DNA of 64,000 bases from Pseudomonas frederiksbergensis (GTDB lineage Bacteria; Pseudomonadota; Gammaproteobacteria; Pseudomonadales; Pseudomonadaceae): positions 744,001-808,000 of the forward strand of contig NZ_CP017886.1 of the NCBI RefSeq assembly GCF_001874645.1, given 5' to 3'. Below the pieces are notes generated by a model. That model made no database searches, was not told where the DNA came from, and was given only the letters and a program-made list of their open reading frames with translations. Below are positions 18,556-29,037 of the stretch, piece after piece. The position numbers and the translations under genes were made by a program. Within the stretch, counting starts at the first letter, position 1, and every line of letters begins with the position of its first letter.

Positions 18556-19380
18556 TCAGCCGTCAAGTTCCGAGAAACCGGTCAGGAAGTGCGGACCAAT
18601 GTAACGTTCAGGCAACTCGAACTCATCGCGATACTCGACTTGCACCAGGTACAACCCGAATGGATGAGCCGTGACACCGCCGGTACGGCGAATCCGGCTT
18701 TCCAGCACTTCCTTGGCCCACTCCACCGGACGCTCGCCGGCACCAATGGTCATCAGCACGCCGGCGATATTGCGCACCATGTGATGCAGGAACGCACTGG
18801 CGCGGATATCCAGCACGATCATCTTGCCGTGCTGGGTGACTCGCAGGTGATGGATTTCCTTGATTGGCGACTTGGCCTGACACTGACCGGCGCGAAAGGC
18901 GCTGAAATCGTGGGTGCCCACCAGATGCTGCGCCGCCTCGGCCATGCGCTGGACATCCAGCGGTCGGTGATTCCAGGTGACCTCTTCGTTGAGGTGCGCC
19001 GGGCGGATCTGATCGTTGTAGATCACATACCGATAACGACGGGCAATCGCCTTGAAACGCGAATGAAAATGCGCCGGCATGACCTTGGCCCAACTGACGC
19101 TGATGTCGTGGGGCAAGTTGATGTTGGCCCCCATGACCCAGGCCTTCAATGAACGGTCGACTTGAGTATCGAAATGCACCACCTGACCACAGGCGTGCAC
19201 GCCGGCATCGGTGCGACCCGCGCAGTGCAAAGACACCGGCGAGTCCGCGACCTTCGACAGGGCCGTTTCAAGGGTTTGCTGCACAGTGGCCACACCGGAC
19301 GCCTGACGCTGCCAGCCGCGATAGCGCGAGCCTTTGTATTCAACGCCCAACGCGATCCGGAAAAAGCCGTCGGCCGCCAT
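18556..19380 (-). CDS. truA: tRNA pseudouridine(38-40) synthase
   Basis: This 274-residue enzyme isomerises uridines 38-40 in the anticodon stem of many tRNAs. Catalytic Asp lies in CAGRTDAGVHACGQVVHF, with VEYKGSRYRGWQRQ near the N-terminus and FLHHMVRNIAG near residue 200. I choose ATG at 19378-19380 (AADGFFRIALGVEYKG). The open frame continues to a TTG at 19437, but that extra stretch is not family-like and overlaps the intergenic region. A terminator lies upstream after fimV. Confidence 0.95.
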   Translation of the reverse strand: MAADGFFRIALGVEYKGSRYRGWQRQASGVATVQQTLETALSKVADSPVSLHCAGRTDAGVHACGQVVHFDTQVDRSLKAWVMGANINLPHDISVSWAKVMPAHFHSRFKAIARRYRYVIYNDQIRPAHLNEEVTWNHRPLDVQRMAEAAQHLVGTHDFSAFRAGQCQAKSPIKEIHHLRVTQHGKMIVLDIRASAFLHHMVRNIAGVLMTIGAGERPVEWAKEVLESRIRRTGGVTAHPFGLYLVQVEYRDEFELPERYIGPHFLTGFSELDG

Positions 19381-19526
19381 TTCGGCGGCCGGGTTATCTA
19401 TATTTGCCAAGGAGTGACAGCCTGCTGATATACGCAAAGGCGGGCATTATAAGGCCGCAGGGCCGGGACGCCATGTTCACGGTGTTTTTTGTTCATGCTC
19501 CGGCGAACCCATAATGCCCCTGAAAC

Positions 19527-19558
19527 AAAAACGGCAGCCCCAATGGGGCTGCCGTTTT
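19527..19558 (-). terminator. Terminator after fimV
   Basis: AACGGCAGCCCC-AAT-GGGGCTGCCGTT is a perfect 12-bp stem flanked by A and T runs on both sides, about 20 nt after the fimV stop. It separates fimV from truA. Confidence 0.85.
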
Positions 19559-19578
19559 CGTTATGCGTTATCGGTCAA

Positions 19579-22203
19579 TCAGGCCATACGCGCCAGCATT
19601 TCCTTGGCTTCGCTCTTCTGACCGTCATTACCCTCGCTGATTACCTCGCCGAGGATGTCCCGCGCGCCTTCGTTGTCACCCATGTCGATGTAAGCCTGCG
19701 CCAGGTCCAGCTTGGTAGCGACCTCGTCAGTGCCCGAGAGGAAATCAAACTCAGGCTCATCCATCCCCACCGCAGCCTCTTCAGCAGTGAAGCCTGGCTC
19801 GGCGATAGGCGGATGCTCCAGGCTACCGGACAAACGATCCAGCTCAGCATTGACGTCGTCCAGCTCGGACATGAAGCCGTCCGGCTCAGGCTTGGCGTGA
19901 GCATCGACTTCATCCGCCAGGGACAGGTCGAAATCAGCTGGCAACTCCAGATCATCCAGCGCCGCTTCAGTGACCGCAGGCGACTCAACCGCAGGCAGGT
20001 CTTTCAGATCGTCGTCGAGGTTGAGCAGGAACTCGTCGTCGGCCAGGGTCGAATCAGGCACGTCACCGCCCAGATCAAGGTCGAAATCCGACAGATCATC
20101 CAGACTGTCCTTGGCTTCGGCCTGCTGTTGCAGAACAGATTCGAAGCTCAGATCATCGTCGAGCGGGAAAGCGTCCAGTTCCAGCGCTGGCTCTGGCTCT
20201 GGCTCTGGAGCGACGACCGCTGGCGATGCCGCTTCCAGATCGTCCAGACTCAAGTCGAAGGCGCTGTCGAAGTCATCATCGACAGGTGCCGGGGCGGGTG
20301 CAGCTTCAGGTGCCGGAGCGGGCGCCTTAGGCTCCTCGTGCAGCAGGTCCTTGACGTATTGCGCATCCAGCTCGGCGGCAGCCGCTGCGGCGGCGATGCC
20401 GCCAACAGCTGCCACGGCAACCATTGCCGGGAAGCGGCTTTTCAGTTGTTCAACGTCAGCATGATTTTGGCCATTGGCAACCAACTGACGCTCTTGCGCC
20501 ACGAACGCGCTGCGATCGCCCTGCTGGCCATAGACTTCCATCAGTTTCAAGCGCAGGTCGCTGCGTTGCGGTTCTTGCTTGATACCTTCCTCGAGCAGGC
20601 TGGCGGCCTGATTCAGACGTCCGGCATTGATGTGCGACTGGGCTTGCGCCAGAACATCGTCCGAACGCTCGGCCGCTGGCGATACCAATGGCGCAGCAAT
20701 CGGCGGCGTCACGACTACCGGCGCCACAACTGGAGCTGGAGGCGTTGCAAGCTTGACGACTGGCGGTGGCACTTCAAGGCCTTCGAAGCTGCTTTCCGGC
20801 AGATCGAGGTCTTCCGTCAAGTCCGACTCTTCAGCCAACGCCTTCGCCATGCGCTTGTGCTTCTCGGCTTCCTGTTGAGCCTTGCGCCGACGCGCCAGCA
20901 ACAACAGCAGCAACAGCACCACCACGGCACCGCCACCCACCAGACCCAGGAGCACCGGATTGGTCAGCAGTTCGTTGTACTTTTGCTCGTCACTCGCCGC
21001 TGGGGTTGCCTGAATCGGCGCCTCAGCAGGCACTGCGGCCGGCGTTGCGTCTGGCGCTACCACGGGCGCAGGCGCCGCAGCAGGCTGGGCAACCAGCCCG
21101 GCCGACATCGCCGCCGAAGGCTGAGCAGCAGCATCTGCCCCCTTGCCTTCTGCCTGAATCTTGGCCAGTTGATTACTCTTCAGCTCGATCAAGCGCTGGA
21201 GTTTGTCCAACTGACTCTGCAAGTCAGTCATGCGGCTTTTCAGCTCGGCATTGTCGCGACGGGTCGTATCAAGGCTTTCCTGGGTCACCGCCAGCTTGTT
21301 GCTGATGGCTTTGCTATCACCCGCCGCGCCCTTGCCACCTTTCTTGCCAGACTCGGCCGACACCAGACTCAGAGTGTCCTTGGCGGCACCTTGCGGCGCA
21401 ACAACATCACGCCCGTGCCTGGTTGCGTCGAGCTGTTGCACTTGCGCCCGGTGAACCGAGCGACGACCCTGTCGCCAGGCCGTGTTCTGCGCGGCAACCT
21501 CGGCAATGGCTTTAGGCTGTGCCAGGCCGGTGCTTTGTGCGGCGTCTGGCAAGCGCAAGACCTGACCGGTTTTCAGTCGGTTGATGTTGCCATCGATAAA
21601 GGCGTCCGGGTTCAGTGCCTGAATCGCCAGCATGGTTTGCTGGATCGAGCCGCCATTACGCGCCTTCGCGGCGATTTCCCACAAGGTGTCGCGCGGCGTC
21701 GTGATGTGCTGTGCTGGCTTGCTCGCGCCAGTCACCGGCGCGTTGACTGCTGGCGCTTGAGACGGTGCGGGTTGCGCAGCAGCGTCAGCCGTCTGTGGCG
21801 AGAACTTGGACGGATCGAGCAGCACGCTGTAGTCGCGCAGCAGTCGGCCGTTTGGCCACATCACCTGAACCAGGAATTTCACCATAGGCTCGGAGAGTGG
21901 TTGACTTGAAGTCACCCGCAGGATGCTCTTACCACTGGCATTGAGCACTGGCGTGAACGTCAGGTCATTGAGGAACGCTTGACGATCAACCCCGGCCTTG
22001 GCGAAATCGTCGGCCGAAGCCAGGCTCGGCACCACTTCGGCAGCGGTGAGGTCCTTGACGTCGAGCAACTCGATTTCTGCCACCAAGGGCTGGTTCAGGG
22101 TCGACTTCAGGGTCAATTCCCCGAGCCCGAGGGCATGCGCCATACCGGAGGACAGCGCCGAGGCGGCCGCTATTGCTAACACCAGTTTGCGAACTTGAAC
22201 CAT
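19579..22203 (-). CDS. fimV: FimV/HubP family polar hub protein
   Basis: This 874-residue inner membrane protein contains, in order: a signal peptide (about 1-25), the FimV N-terminal domain (LGLGELTLKSTLNQPLVAEIEL), a LysM peptidoglycan-binding segment (about 165-220, ITTPRDTLWEIAAKA), a coiled coil (about 300-345), one membrane helix (about 412-434, LVGGGAVVVLLLLLLLA), a long acidic cytoplasmic part with TPR-like repeats and the C-terminal FimV motif (TKLDLAQAYIDMGDNEGARDIL). FimV localises to the poles and supports type IV pilus assembly and twitching. The start ATG at 22201-22203 follows AAGGATGAGG. Acidic Asp/Leu repeats are normal for the family. Confidence 0.95.
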   Translation of the reverse strand: MVQVRKLVLAIAAASALSSGMAHALGLGELTLKSTLNQPLVAEIELLDVKDLTAAEVVPSLASADDFAKAGVDRQAFLNDLTFTPVLNASGKSILRVTSSQPLSEPMVKFLVQVMWPNGRLLRDYSVLLDPSKFSPQTADAAAQPAPSQAPAVNAPVTGASKPAQHITTPRDTLWEIAAKARNGGSIQQTMLAIQALNPDAFIDGNINRLKTGQVLRLPDAAQSTGLAQPKAIAEVAAQNTAWRQGRRSVHRAQVQQLDATRHGRDVVAPQGAAKDTLSLVSAESGKKGGKGAAGDSKAISNKLAVTQESLDTTRRDNAELKSRMTDLQSQLDKLQRLIELKSNQLAKIQAEGKGADAAAQPSAAMSAGLVAQPAAAPAPVVAPDATPAAVPAEAPIQATPAASDEQKYNELLTNPVLLGLVGGGAVVVLLLLLLLARRRKAQQEAEKHKRMAKALAEESDLTEDLDLPESSFEGLEVPPPVVKLATPPAPVVAPVVVTPPIAAPLVSPAAERSDDVLAQAQSHINAGRLNQAASLLEEGIKQEPQRSDLRLKLMEVYGQQGDRSAFVAQERQLVANGQNHADVEQLKSRFPAMVAVAAVGGIAAAAAAAELDAQYVKDLLHEEPKAPAPAPEAAPAPAPVDDDFDSAFDLSLDDLEAASPAVVAPEPEPEPALELDAFPLDDDLSFESVLQQQAEAKDSLDDLSDFDLDLGGDVPDSTLADDEFLLNLDDDLKDLPAVESPAVTEAALDDLELPADFDLSLADEVDAHAKPEPDGFMSELDDVNAELDRLSGSLEHPPIAEPGFTAEEAAVGMDEPEFDFLSGTDEVATKLDLAQAYIDMGDNEGARDILGEVISEGNDGQKSEAKEMLARMA

Positions 22204-22384
22204 AGCCTCATCCTTTGTTGAACTTTCCTCGGCAAGCGAGAAGGTGTTGATACCGCTGCCGTAAGGCATTGCGCGCTTATTTCACTTATGCCCTTGGAAG
22301 CCCCTGATGGTGGCTCGCCTCCAGCATTCAGGCCTAGCATAGCGCTCGACTAGAATCATTCTGCAAATTGTTGCCAAGTATCTT

Positions 22385-23395
22385 TTACACAAGGTCTTTT
22401 ATCAACAACTCAGCCACCTGCACTGCGTTGAGTGCCGCGCCTTTACGTACGTTATCTGACGTCAGCCACAGATCAAGTTCCGTCGGGTCGTCGACACCGC
22501 TGCGAACCCGACCCACGTAGACCACATCCTGCCCTACCGCATCACCTACCGGCGTCGGGTAATCACCCGCCTCGACCAGCTCGACACCAGGCGCCGCCTC
22601 AAGCGCTGCATTCACCGCCGCCAGGTCGATAGCCTTGGTTGACTGCAAGGTCACGCTAAAGCTATCGCCGAAAAACACCGGGGCTTGAACGCAAGTGGCA
22701 GAAATCTTTAATAAAGGCTGCGCCATGACCTCGCGCAGCTCTCGAACCAGGCGCTTTTCCAGCAGCGTATGACCCTGAGCATCCGGTGTGCCGACTTGTG
22801 CCAGCAGGTTGAAAGCCATTTGCCGATCAAAGAAACGCGGCTCCAGTGGGCGAACATTCAGCAGCTCTGCGGTCTGCCGGGCCAGCTCGGTGACCGCTTC
22901 GCGGCCTTGGGCGGAAACGGCCAGGCTCGCAGTGACGGTCACTCGCTGCAAGTCGAGCACATCGCGCAACGGTGCCAGCACCACGGCCAGAGTGGTGGCC
23001 GATGCACTTGGGCTGCTCACCTGAAACGGCTTTTTCAAGCCGGCCAGCACTGAGCTGTTGGCTTCCGGCACCACCTGCGGTGCTTGTTCCGCTGGCAAGG
23101 CGCCGGACAAATCGATCAGCGCGCAACCGGCGGCCGTCGCTCGCGGTGCAAAGCTCAGGGTGACCGCAGGGCCGGCGGCGAAGAACACCAACTGGACCTT
23201 GCTGAAATCAAATTCGTCGACTTCCCGCACCCGTACGTTCTTGCCGCGAAACGGCACTGAGTGCCCTGCCGATTCACTGCTGGCGAGCAGGTGCAGGTTG
23301 GCAACCGGGAAGTCGCGCTCTTCAAGAATCTGGACGAGGGTTTCGCCGACAGTACCGGTGGCGCCGACGACGGCGATATCAAAGGACTGGCTCAT
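22385..23395 (-). CDS. Usg-like aspartate-semialdehyde dehydrogenase paralogue, probably inactive
   Basis: This 336-residue protein has the ASADH fold: NADP motif VVGATGTVGETLVQIL (residues 9-24) and VTASLAVSAQGREAV in the dimerisation domain. At the place of the catalytic Cys of the NPNCST-type motif it reads SPSASATTL, so the nucleophile is replaced, apparently by Ala131. The same loss is known for the Usg proteins beside leuB/truA in other gamma-proteobacteria as I recall. It therefore probably does not make aspartate semialdehyde and may be structural or regulatory. It lies between fimV and the true asd, separated from asd by a REP pair and a terminator. Confidence 0.88.
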   Translation of the reverse strand: MSQSFDIAVVGATGTVGETLVQILEERDFPVANLHLLASSESAGHSVPFRGKNVRVREVDEFDFSKVQLVFFAAGPAVTLSFAPRATAAGCALIDLSGALPAEQAPQVVPEANSSVLAGLKKPFQVSSPSASATTLAVVLAPLRDVLDLQRVTVTASLAVSAQGREAVTELARQTAELLNVRPLEPRFFDRQMAFNLLAQVGTPDAQGHTLLEKRLVRELREVMAQPLLKISATCVQAPVFFGDSFSVTLQSTKAIDLAAVNAALEAAPGVELVEAGDYPTPVGDAVGQDVVYVGRVRSGVDDPTELDLWLTSDNVRKGAALNAVQVAELLIKDLV

Positions 23396-23463
23396 GGTTT
23401 TACCTCAGGCGAAACGGGGGAGCGGCACTTTACCGGGTGGTTGGCGGTTCGGCAATTTAGAGC

Positions 23464-23548
23464 AAAAGATCGCAGCCTTCGGCAGCGCCTACATTGGTCG
23501 CGTGTAAACCCGATTCTGTAGGAGCTGCCGAAGGCTGCGATCTTTCAA
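23464..23548. repeat. REP pair (BIME)
   Basis: Two REP units in inverted orientation (AAAGATCGCAGCCTTCGGCA and GTAGGAGCTGCCGAAGGCTG) are separated by about 25 bp, between asd and the usg-like gene. They belong to the extragenic REP class seen at five other places in the window. Confidence 0.85.
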
Positions 23549-23554
23549 GGGAAC

Positions 23555-23587
23555 AAAAAACCCGCACCCCTTTCAAGGCACGGGTTG
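23555..23587 (-). terminator. Terminator after asd
   Basis: On the minus strand AACCCGTGCC-TTGAAAGG-GGTGCGGGTT is followed by TTTT, about 20 nt after the asd stop. Confidence 0.8.
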
Positions 23588-23605
23588 TTTCATTGCATCA
23601 GCGAA

Positions 23606-24718
23606 TCAACGCTCCAGCAGAATCCGCAGCATGCGACGCAGCGGTTCGGCCGCGCCCCACAGCAGTTGGTCGCCAACGGTGAACGCACCCAGGTACTGGG
23701 TGCCCATGTTCAGCTTGCGCAGACGGCCAACCGGTACGTTCAGAGTGCCGGTGACCTTGGTCGGGCTCAACTCCTGCATGCTGATCTCGCGCTGGTTCGG
23801 CACCAGTTTGACCCACGGGTTGTGCTGGCTGATCAGCCCTTCGATATCGGCGATCGGCACATCTTTGTTCAGCTTGATGGTCAGCGCCTGGCTGTGGCAA
23901 CGCATGGCACCGATGCGCACGCAGATACCGTCCACCGGGATCGGGCTCTTGAAACGACCGAGGATCTTGTTGGTCTCGGCCTGGGCCTTCCACTCTTCGC
24001 GGCTTTGACCGTTCGGCAGTTCTTTGTCGATCCACGGGATCAGGCTGCCAGCCAATGGCACGCCGAAGTTTTCGGTCGGGTAGGCGTCACTGCGCATGGC
24101 TTCGGCGACTTTACGGTCGATGTCGAGGATAGCGCTGGCCGGATTGGCCAGTTCATCCGCAACAGCGGCGTGGGTCGCGCCCATTTGCTTGATCAGCTCA
24201 CGCATGTTCTGCGCGCCGGCACCGGAGGCTGCCTGATAGGTCATGGCACTCATCCACTCCACCAGACCGGCTTCAAACAGACCGCCCAGGCCCATCAGCA
24301 TCAAGCTGACGGTGCAGTTGCCGCCGATGTAGTTCTTGGTGCCTGCGTCGAGCTGCTGGTCGATGACCTTGCGGTTGACCGGGTCCAGAACGATCACCGC
24401 GTCATCCTGCATGCGCAGGCTGGAAGCGGCGTCGATCCAGTACCCCTGCCAGCCGGCTTCGCGCAGTTTCGGGAAGACTTCGCTGGTGTAGTCGCCACCC
24501 TGGCAGGTCAGAATCACGTCGAGGGTTTTCAGCTCTTCAATGCTGTAAGCGTCCTTGAGCGGAGCAATGTCCTTACCCACGGACGGGCCTTGGCCACCCA
24601 CATTGGAAGTGGTGAAAAACACCGGCTCAATAAGATCGAAATCCTGCTCTTCCAGCATCCGCTGCATGAGCACGGAACCGACCATACCGCGCCAACCGAT
24701 CAGACCTACACGTTTCAT
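23606..24718 (-). CDS. asd: Aspartate-semialdehyde dehydrogenase
   Basis: This 370-residue enzyme reduces aspartyl phosphate to aspartate semialdehyde for lysine, diaminopimelate, threonine and methionine synthesis. The NADP motif is [17 protein letters not shown] (residues 5-21), and the catalytic Cys135 is in [17 protein letters not shown]. The E. coli-type length and the [11 protein letters not shown] motif near residue 273 confirm the subtype. It follows leuB by 67 nt in the leu cluster. The catalytic Cys shows it is the active enzyme, in contrast to its neighbour. Confidence 0.98.
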   Translation of the reverse strand: MKRVGLIGWRGMVGSVLMQRMLEEQDFDLIEPVFFTTSNVGGQGPSVGKDIAPLKDAYSIEELKTLDVILTCQGGDYTSEVFPKLREAGWQGYWIDAASSLRMQDDAVIVLDPVNRKVIDQQLDAGTKNYIGGNCTVSLMLMGLGGLFEAGLVEWMSAMTYQAASGAGAQNMRELIKQMGATHAAVADELANPASAILDIDRKVAEAMRSDAYPTENFGVPLAGSLIPWIDKELPNGQSREEWKAQAETNKILGRFKSPIPVDGICVRIGAMRCHSQALTIKLNKDVPIADIEGLISQHNPWVKLVPNQREISMQELSPTKVTGTLNVPVGRLRKLNMGTQYLGAFTVGDQLLWGAAEPLRRMLRILLER

Positions 24719-24785
24719 CGCAACTACACCTTTTACAAAAAGTGGGCTCGCTTGCCAGCATCAGCGACAAGCGGGGCCAGAGAGA

Positions 24786-25868
<1,083 letters not shown>

Positions 25869-25927
25869 GCGTTCCTCATGTCATCAGTCGGCGAGCCCGC
25901 AGGCTCGCGGGTTCACCGGAAAAAGTT

Positions 25928-26695
25928 CTAGCGTTCAGCCCAAAGCACCAGCACATCGGTGCTGAACGAACCATCGGCCTCAATCTCGAAATACTCGCGC
26001 ACTTCATTGCCCATTGCCTGCTGCAACTCGCGGATCGCCACGCGCAACGCTTGGGGTGTGCGCATGCGCTCGACCCAGGAGTTGTACTCCAGACGCAGCC
26101 GCTGGCGCGTGGTGCTACGGGTATGCAACCCCGCCTCACTGACCTGACGCAACCACTCCCCGGCGGAATAATCACGCACGTGGCTGGTGTCGCGCAGGAC
26201 TTCAACGCTTTGCAGGTAAGTGTCGAACAATGGACTGCCCGGCGACAAGACATCAATGAACGCTGCCACCCCACCCGGCTTGAGCACTCGGCGCACTTCA
26301 CGCAGGGCCAGGCCAAGATCGCTCCAATGGTGCGCCGAATAACGGCTAAACACGAAATCGAACTCACCCTCGGCGAACGGCAGACGCTCCGCTGCACCTA
26401 GCACGGTGGTCACGTTGTTCAGGCCACGATCAGCCGCAGCACCTGCCACCACGTCGAGCATCTGCTGCGACAGGTCGTAGGCGACCACTTCCTTGACCAG
26501 CGGAGCCACATGAAAACTCACATGACCGGCGCCGCAGCCCAGGTCCAGCACCCGCGCCTCACTGCGACCTGCCAGTTCGGCCTGTAGCAGCGCGAATTCG
26601 GTGCCCTGGGCGTGTACTGCGCTGCTCAGGTAGGCCGAGGCCTGCTCACCGAATTGCTTTTGTACTACGTCGCTGTGCTGGGCAGTGCTGGTCAT
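25928..26695 (-). CDS. Class I SAM-dependent methyltransferase
   Basis: This 255-residue Rossmann-like methyltransferase has motif I VLDLGCGAGHVSFHVA (near 49-64), the acidic end of strand 2 VVAYDLSQQML, post-I VTTVLGAAERLPFAEGEFDFVFSRYSAHHW and REVRRVLKPGGVAAFID. It resembles the UbiE/Methyltransf_11 group. It sits between leuD and leuB, a placement I recall as conserved in Pseudomonas, so it probably belongs to the same transcript. The substrate is unknown; trans-aconitate or another leucine-pathway acid is a guess only. Confidence 0.88.
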   Translation of the reverse strand: MTSTAQHSDVVQKQFGEQASAYLSSAVHAQGTEFALLQAELAGRSEARVLDLGCGAGHVSFHVAPLVKEVVAYDLSQQMLDVVAGAAADRGLNNVTTVLGAAERLPFAEGEFDFVFSRYSAHHWSDLGLALREVRRVLKPGGVAAFIDVLSPGSPLFDTYLQSVEVLRDTSHVRDYSAGEWLRQVSEAGLHTRSTTRQRLRLEYNSWVERMRTPQALRVAIRELQQAMGNEVREYFEIEADGSFSTDVLVLWAER

Positions 26696-26731
26696 GGAGA
26701 TGTCCTTGTGTGTTGCCAGGCTGGAAGATCA

Positions 26732-26808
26732 AACGATCGCAGCCTGCGGCAGCGCCTACAGGTGTATGCCATTCCATGCAGGAGCTGCCGCAGGCTGCGA
26801 TCTTTTCA
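26732..26808. repeat. REP pair (BIME)
   Basis: Two inverted REP units (GATCGCAGCCTGCGGCAGCG and GCAGGAGCTGCCGCAGGCTG) lie between leuD and the methyltransferase gene, inside the presumed leu operon. Confidence 0.85.
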
Positions 26809-26813
26809 AAACA

Positions 26814-27458
26814 TCACGCGTCGCGGAACAACCATGGCTGGCTGGCGCGGTGTTTGGCTTCGAACGTGGCTATCGCATCGCCGTCCTGCAAGGTCAGGCC
26901 GATATCGTCCAGGCCATTGAGCAGGCAGTGTTTGCGGAAAGCATCGATTTCGAAGCTCAGGACCTTGCCGTCAGGGCGGGTCACGGTCTGGGCCTGCAAG
27001 TCGATCTGCAGCTGGTAACCCGGATTGGCTTCCACTTGCGCAAACAACTCGTCGACTTCAGCGTCGCTCAAGATGATCGGCAGCAAGCCGTTCTTGAAGC
27101 TGTTGTTGAAGAAGATGTCGGCGTAGCTCGGCGCGATGATGCTGCGAAAGCCGTACTCTTCCAGGGCCCACGGCGCGTGCTCGCGGCTCGAACCGCAGCC
27201 GAAGTTTTCCCGGGCGAGCAACACGCTGGCACCTTGATAACGCTCGGCGTTGAGCACGAAGTCCTTGTTCAACGGACGCTTGGAGTTGTCCTGATACGGT
27301 TGACCCACATCCAGATAACGCCACTCATCGAACAGGTTCGGGCCGAAACCGGTGCGTTTGATCGACTTCAAGAACTGCTTGGGAATGATTTGGTCGGTGT
27401 CGACGTTGGCACGATCCAAAGGCGCGACAAGACCAGTGTGCTGGGTAAAAGCTTTCAT
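26814..27458 (-). CDS. leuD: 3-isopropylmalate dehydratase small subunit
   Basis: This 214-residue subunit pairs with LeuC to isomerise 2- to 3-isopropylmalate. It carries [17 protein letters not shown] [19 protein letters not shown] near residue 17 and the swivel-domain motif [20 protein letters not shown] near 79 (substrate-binding loop). It starts 11 nt after the leuC stop. Full length. Confidence 0.98.
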   Translation of the reverse strand: MKAFTQHTGLVAPLDRANVDTDQIIPKQFLKSIKRTGFGPNLFDEWRYLDVGQPYQDNSKRPLNKDFVLNAERYQGASVLLARENFGCGSSREHAPWALEEYGFRSIIAPSYADIFFNNSFKNGLLPIILSDAEVDELFAQVEANPGYQLQIDLQAQTVTRPDGKVLSFEIDAFRKHCLLNGLDDIGLTLQDGDAIATFEAKHRASQPWLFRDA

Positions 27459-27469
27459 GCTGCGCTCCT

Positions 27470-28888
27470 TCAGATCAATTCACGGACGTCGACGAAGCGA
27501 CCGTTGACAGCGGCGGCGGCGGCCATTGCCGGGCTCACCAGATGCGTACGGCCACCGGCGCCCTGACGACCTTCGAAGTTACGGTTGGAGGTCGATGCGC
27601 AATGCTCACCGGACTCCAAACGGTCCGGGTTCATTGCCAGACACATCGAGCAACCTGGCTCGCGCCATTCGAAACCGGCCTCGAGGAAAATCTTGTCCAG
27701 CCCTTCAGCTTCGGCTTGAGCTTTCACCAGGCCCGAACCCGGCACCACAATGGCTTGCTTGATGGTCGAAGCCACTTTACGGCCCTTGGCGATCACTGCC
27801 GCAGCGCGCAAATCTTCGATCCGCGAGTTGGTGCAGGAGCCAATGAACACGCGGTCCAGTTGAATGTCGGTGATCGCCTGATTGGCGGTCAAACCCATGT
27901 ATTTCAGGGCACGGACGATAGAGTCGCGCTTGACCAGATCCATCTCTTTAGCCGGATCCGGCACGTTCTGATCGACGGCGAGGACCATTTCCGGGGACGT
28001 GCCCCAGCTGACTTGCGGCTTGATCTGCGCGGCATCGAGCTCAACGAGGGTGTCGAACTTCGCATCCACGTCGGAAACCAGGTCTTTCCAGGCTTCGACG
28101 GCCAACTCCCACTCAGCGCCTTTCGGTGCGAACGGACGACCTTTGACGTAGGCAACGGTTTTTTCATCGGCGGCGACCAGACCTACACGCGCACCGGCTT
28201 CAATGGACATGTTACAGATGGTCATGCGGCCTTCGACCGACAACTCACGAATCGCGCTACCGGCGAATTCGATGGCGTGGCCGTTACCGCCGGCGGTGCC
28301 AATCTTGCCGATGACCGCCAAGACGATGTCCTTGGCGGTCACGCCGAACGGCAAGGTGCCTTCGACGGAAACCCGCATGTTCTTCATTTTCTTGGCGACC
28401 AGGCACTGGGTGGCGAGCACGTGCTCGACCTCGGAAGTGCCAATACCGTGAGCCAACGCGCCGAAAGCGCCGTGGGTCGACGTATGGGAGTCACCGCAGA
28501 CCACGGTCATGCCCGGCAAGGTAGCGCCCTGCTCCGGGCCGATAACGTGGACGATGCCTTGACGCACGTCATTCATCTTGAATTCGACGATGCCATATTC
28601 GTCACAGTTGTCATCGAGGGTCTGAACCTGCAAACGCGAGACTTCGTCAGCAATGGCGGCAATGCCGCCCTTGCGCTCTGGAGTCGTCGGTACGTTGTGG
28701 TCCGGGGTCGCGATGTTGGCATCGATGCGCCACGGCTTGCGCCCGGCCAGACGCAGACCTTCGAAGGCTTGCGGCGAGGTCACTTCGTGAATGATGTGAC
28801 GATCGATGTAGATCAGCGCCGAACCATCGTCGCGCTGTTTGACCAAATGCGAATCCCAGAGCTTGTCGTAGAGCGTTTTGCCGGCCAT
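27470..28888 (-). CDS. leuC: 3-isopropylmalate dehydratase large subunit
   Basis: This 472-residue aconitase-family subunit holds the 4Fe-4S cluster through Cys residues in [16 protein letters not shown] (near 347) and [13 protein letters not shown] (near 407-410). The start is ATG at 28886-28888 ([15 protein letters not shown]), preceded by AGGAAACG; an 18-codon in-frame extension is unlike the family. It is the first gene of the leu cluster and is divergent from a LysR gene, with 149 bp between the starts. Confidence 0.98.
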   Translation of the reverse strand: MAGKTLYDKLWDSHLVKQRDDGSALIYIDRHIIHEVTSPQAFEGLRLAGRKPWRIDANIATPDHNVPTTPERKGGIAAIADEVSRLQVQTLDDNCDEYGIVEFKMNDVRQGIVHVIGPEQGATLPGMTVVCGDSHTSTHGAFGALAHGIGTSEVEHVLATQCLVAKKMKNMRVSVEGTLPFGVTAKDIVLAVIGKIGTAGGNGHAIEFAGSAIRELSVEGRMTICNMSIEAGARVGLVAADEKTVAYVKGRPFAPKGAEWELAVEAWKDLVSDVDAKFDTLVELDAAQIKPQVSWGTSPEMVLAVDQNVPDPAKEMDLVKRDSIVRALKYMGLTANQAITDIQLDRVFIGSCTNSRIEDLRAAAVIAKGRKVASTIKQAIVVPGSGLVKAQAEAEGLDKIFLEAGFEWREPGCSMCLAMNPDRLESGEHCASTSNRNFEGRQGAGGRTHLVSPAMAAAAAVNGRFVDVRELI

Positions 28889-29037
28889 CAGACGTTTCCT
28901 CATCAGCTTGTTTCTATGCCCTGGATTTTTGAAGCGACTCAATAACCCCTTGGCTTGTGAGGTCGATCCTATGGCGTTACATTAAATAACTCAAATTCAT
29001 ATTTTTTATGCTTTGGATAACCAACTGGAATACAACC

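Noticed and set aside
19489..21909. 806-codon plus-strand open frame
   Set aside because: It is antisense to fimV; the Gln/Arg-rich translation is what the Ala/Pro/Asp-rich fimV codons give in reverse, with no domain and no ribosome site.
27542..28945. 467-codon plus-strand open frame
   Set aside because: It is fully antisense to leuC, which has all catalytic motifs; the frame is a by-product of GC-rich codon use.
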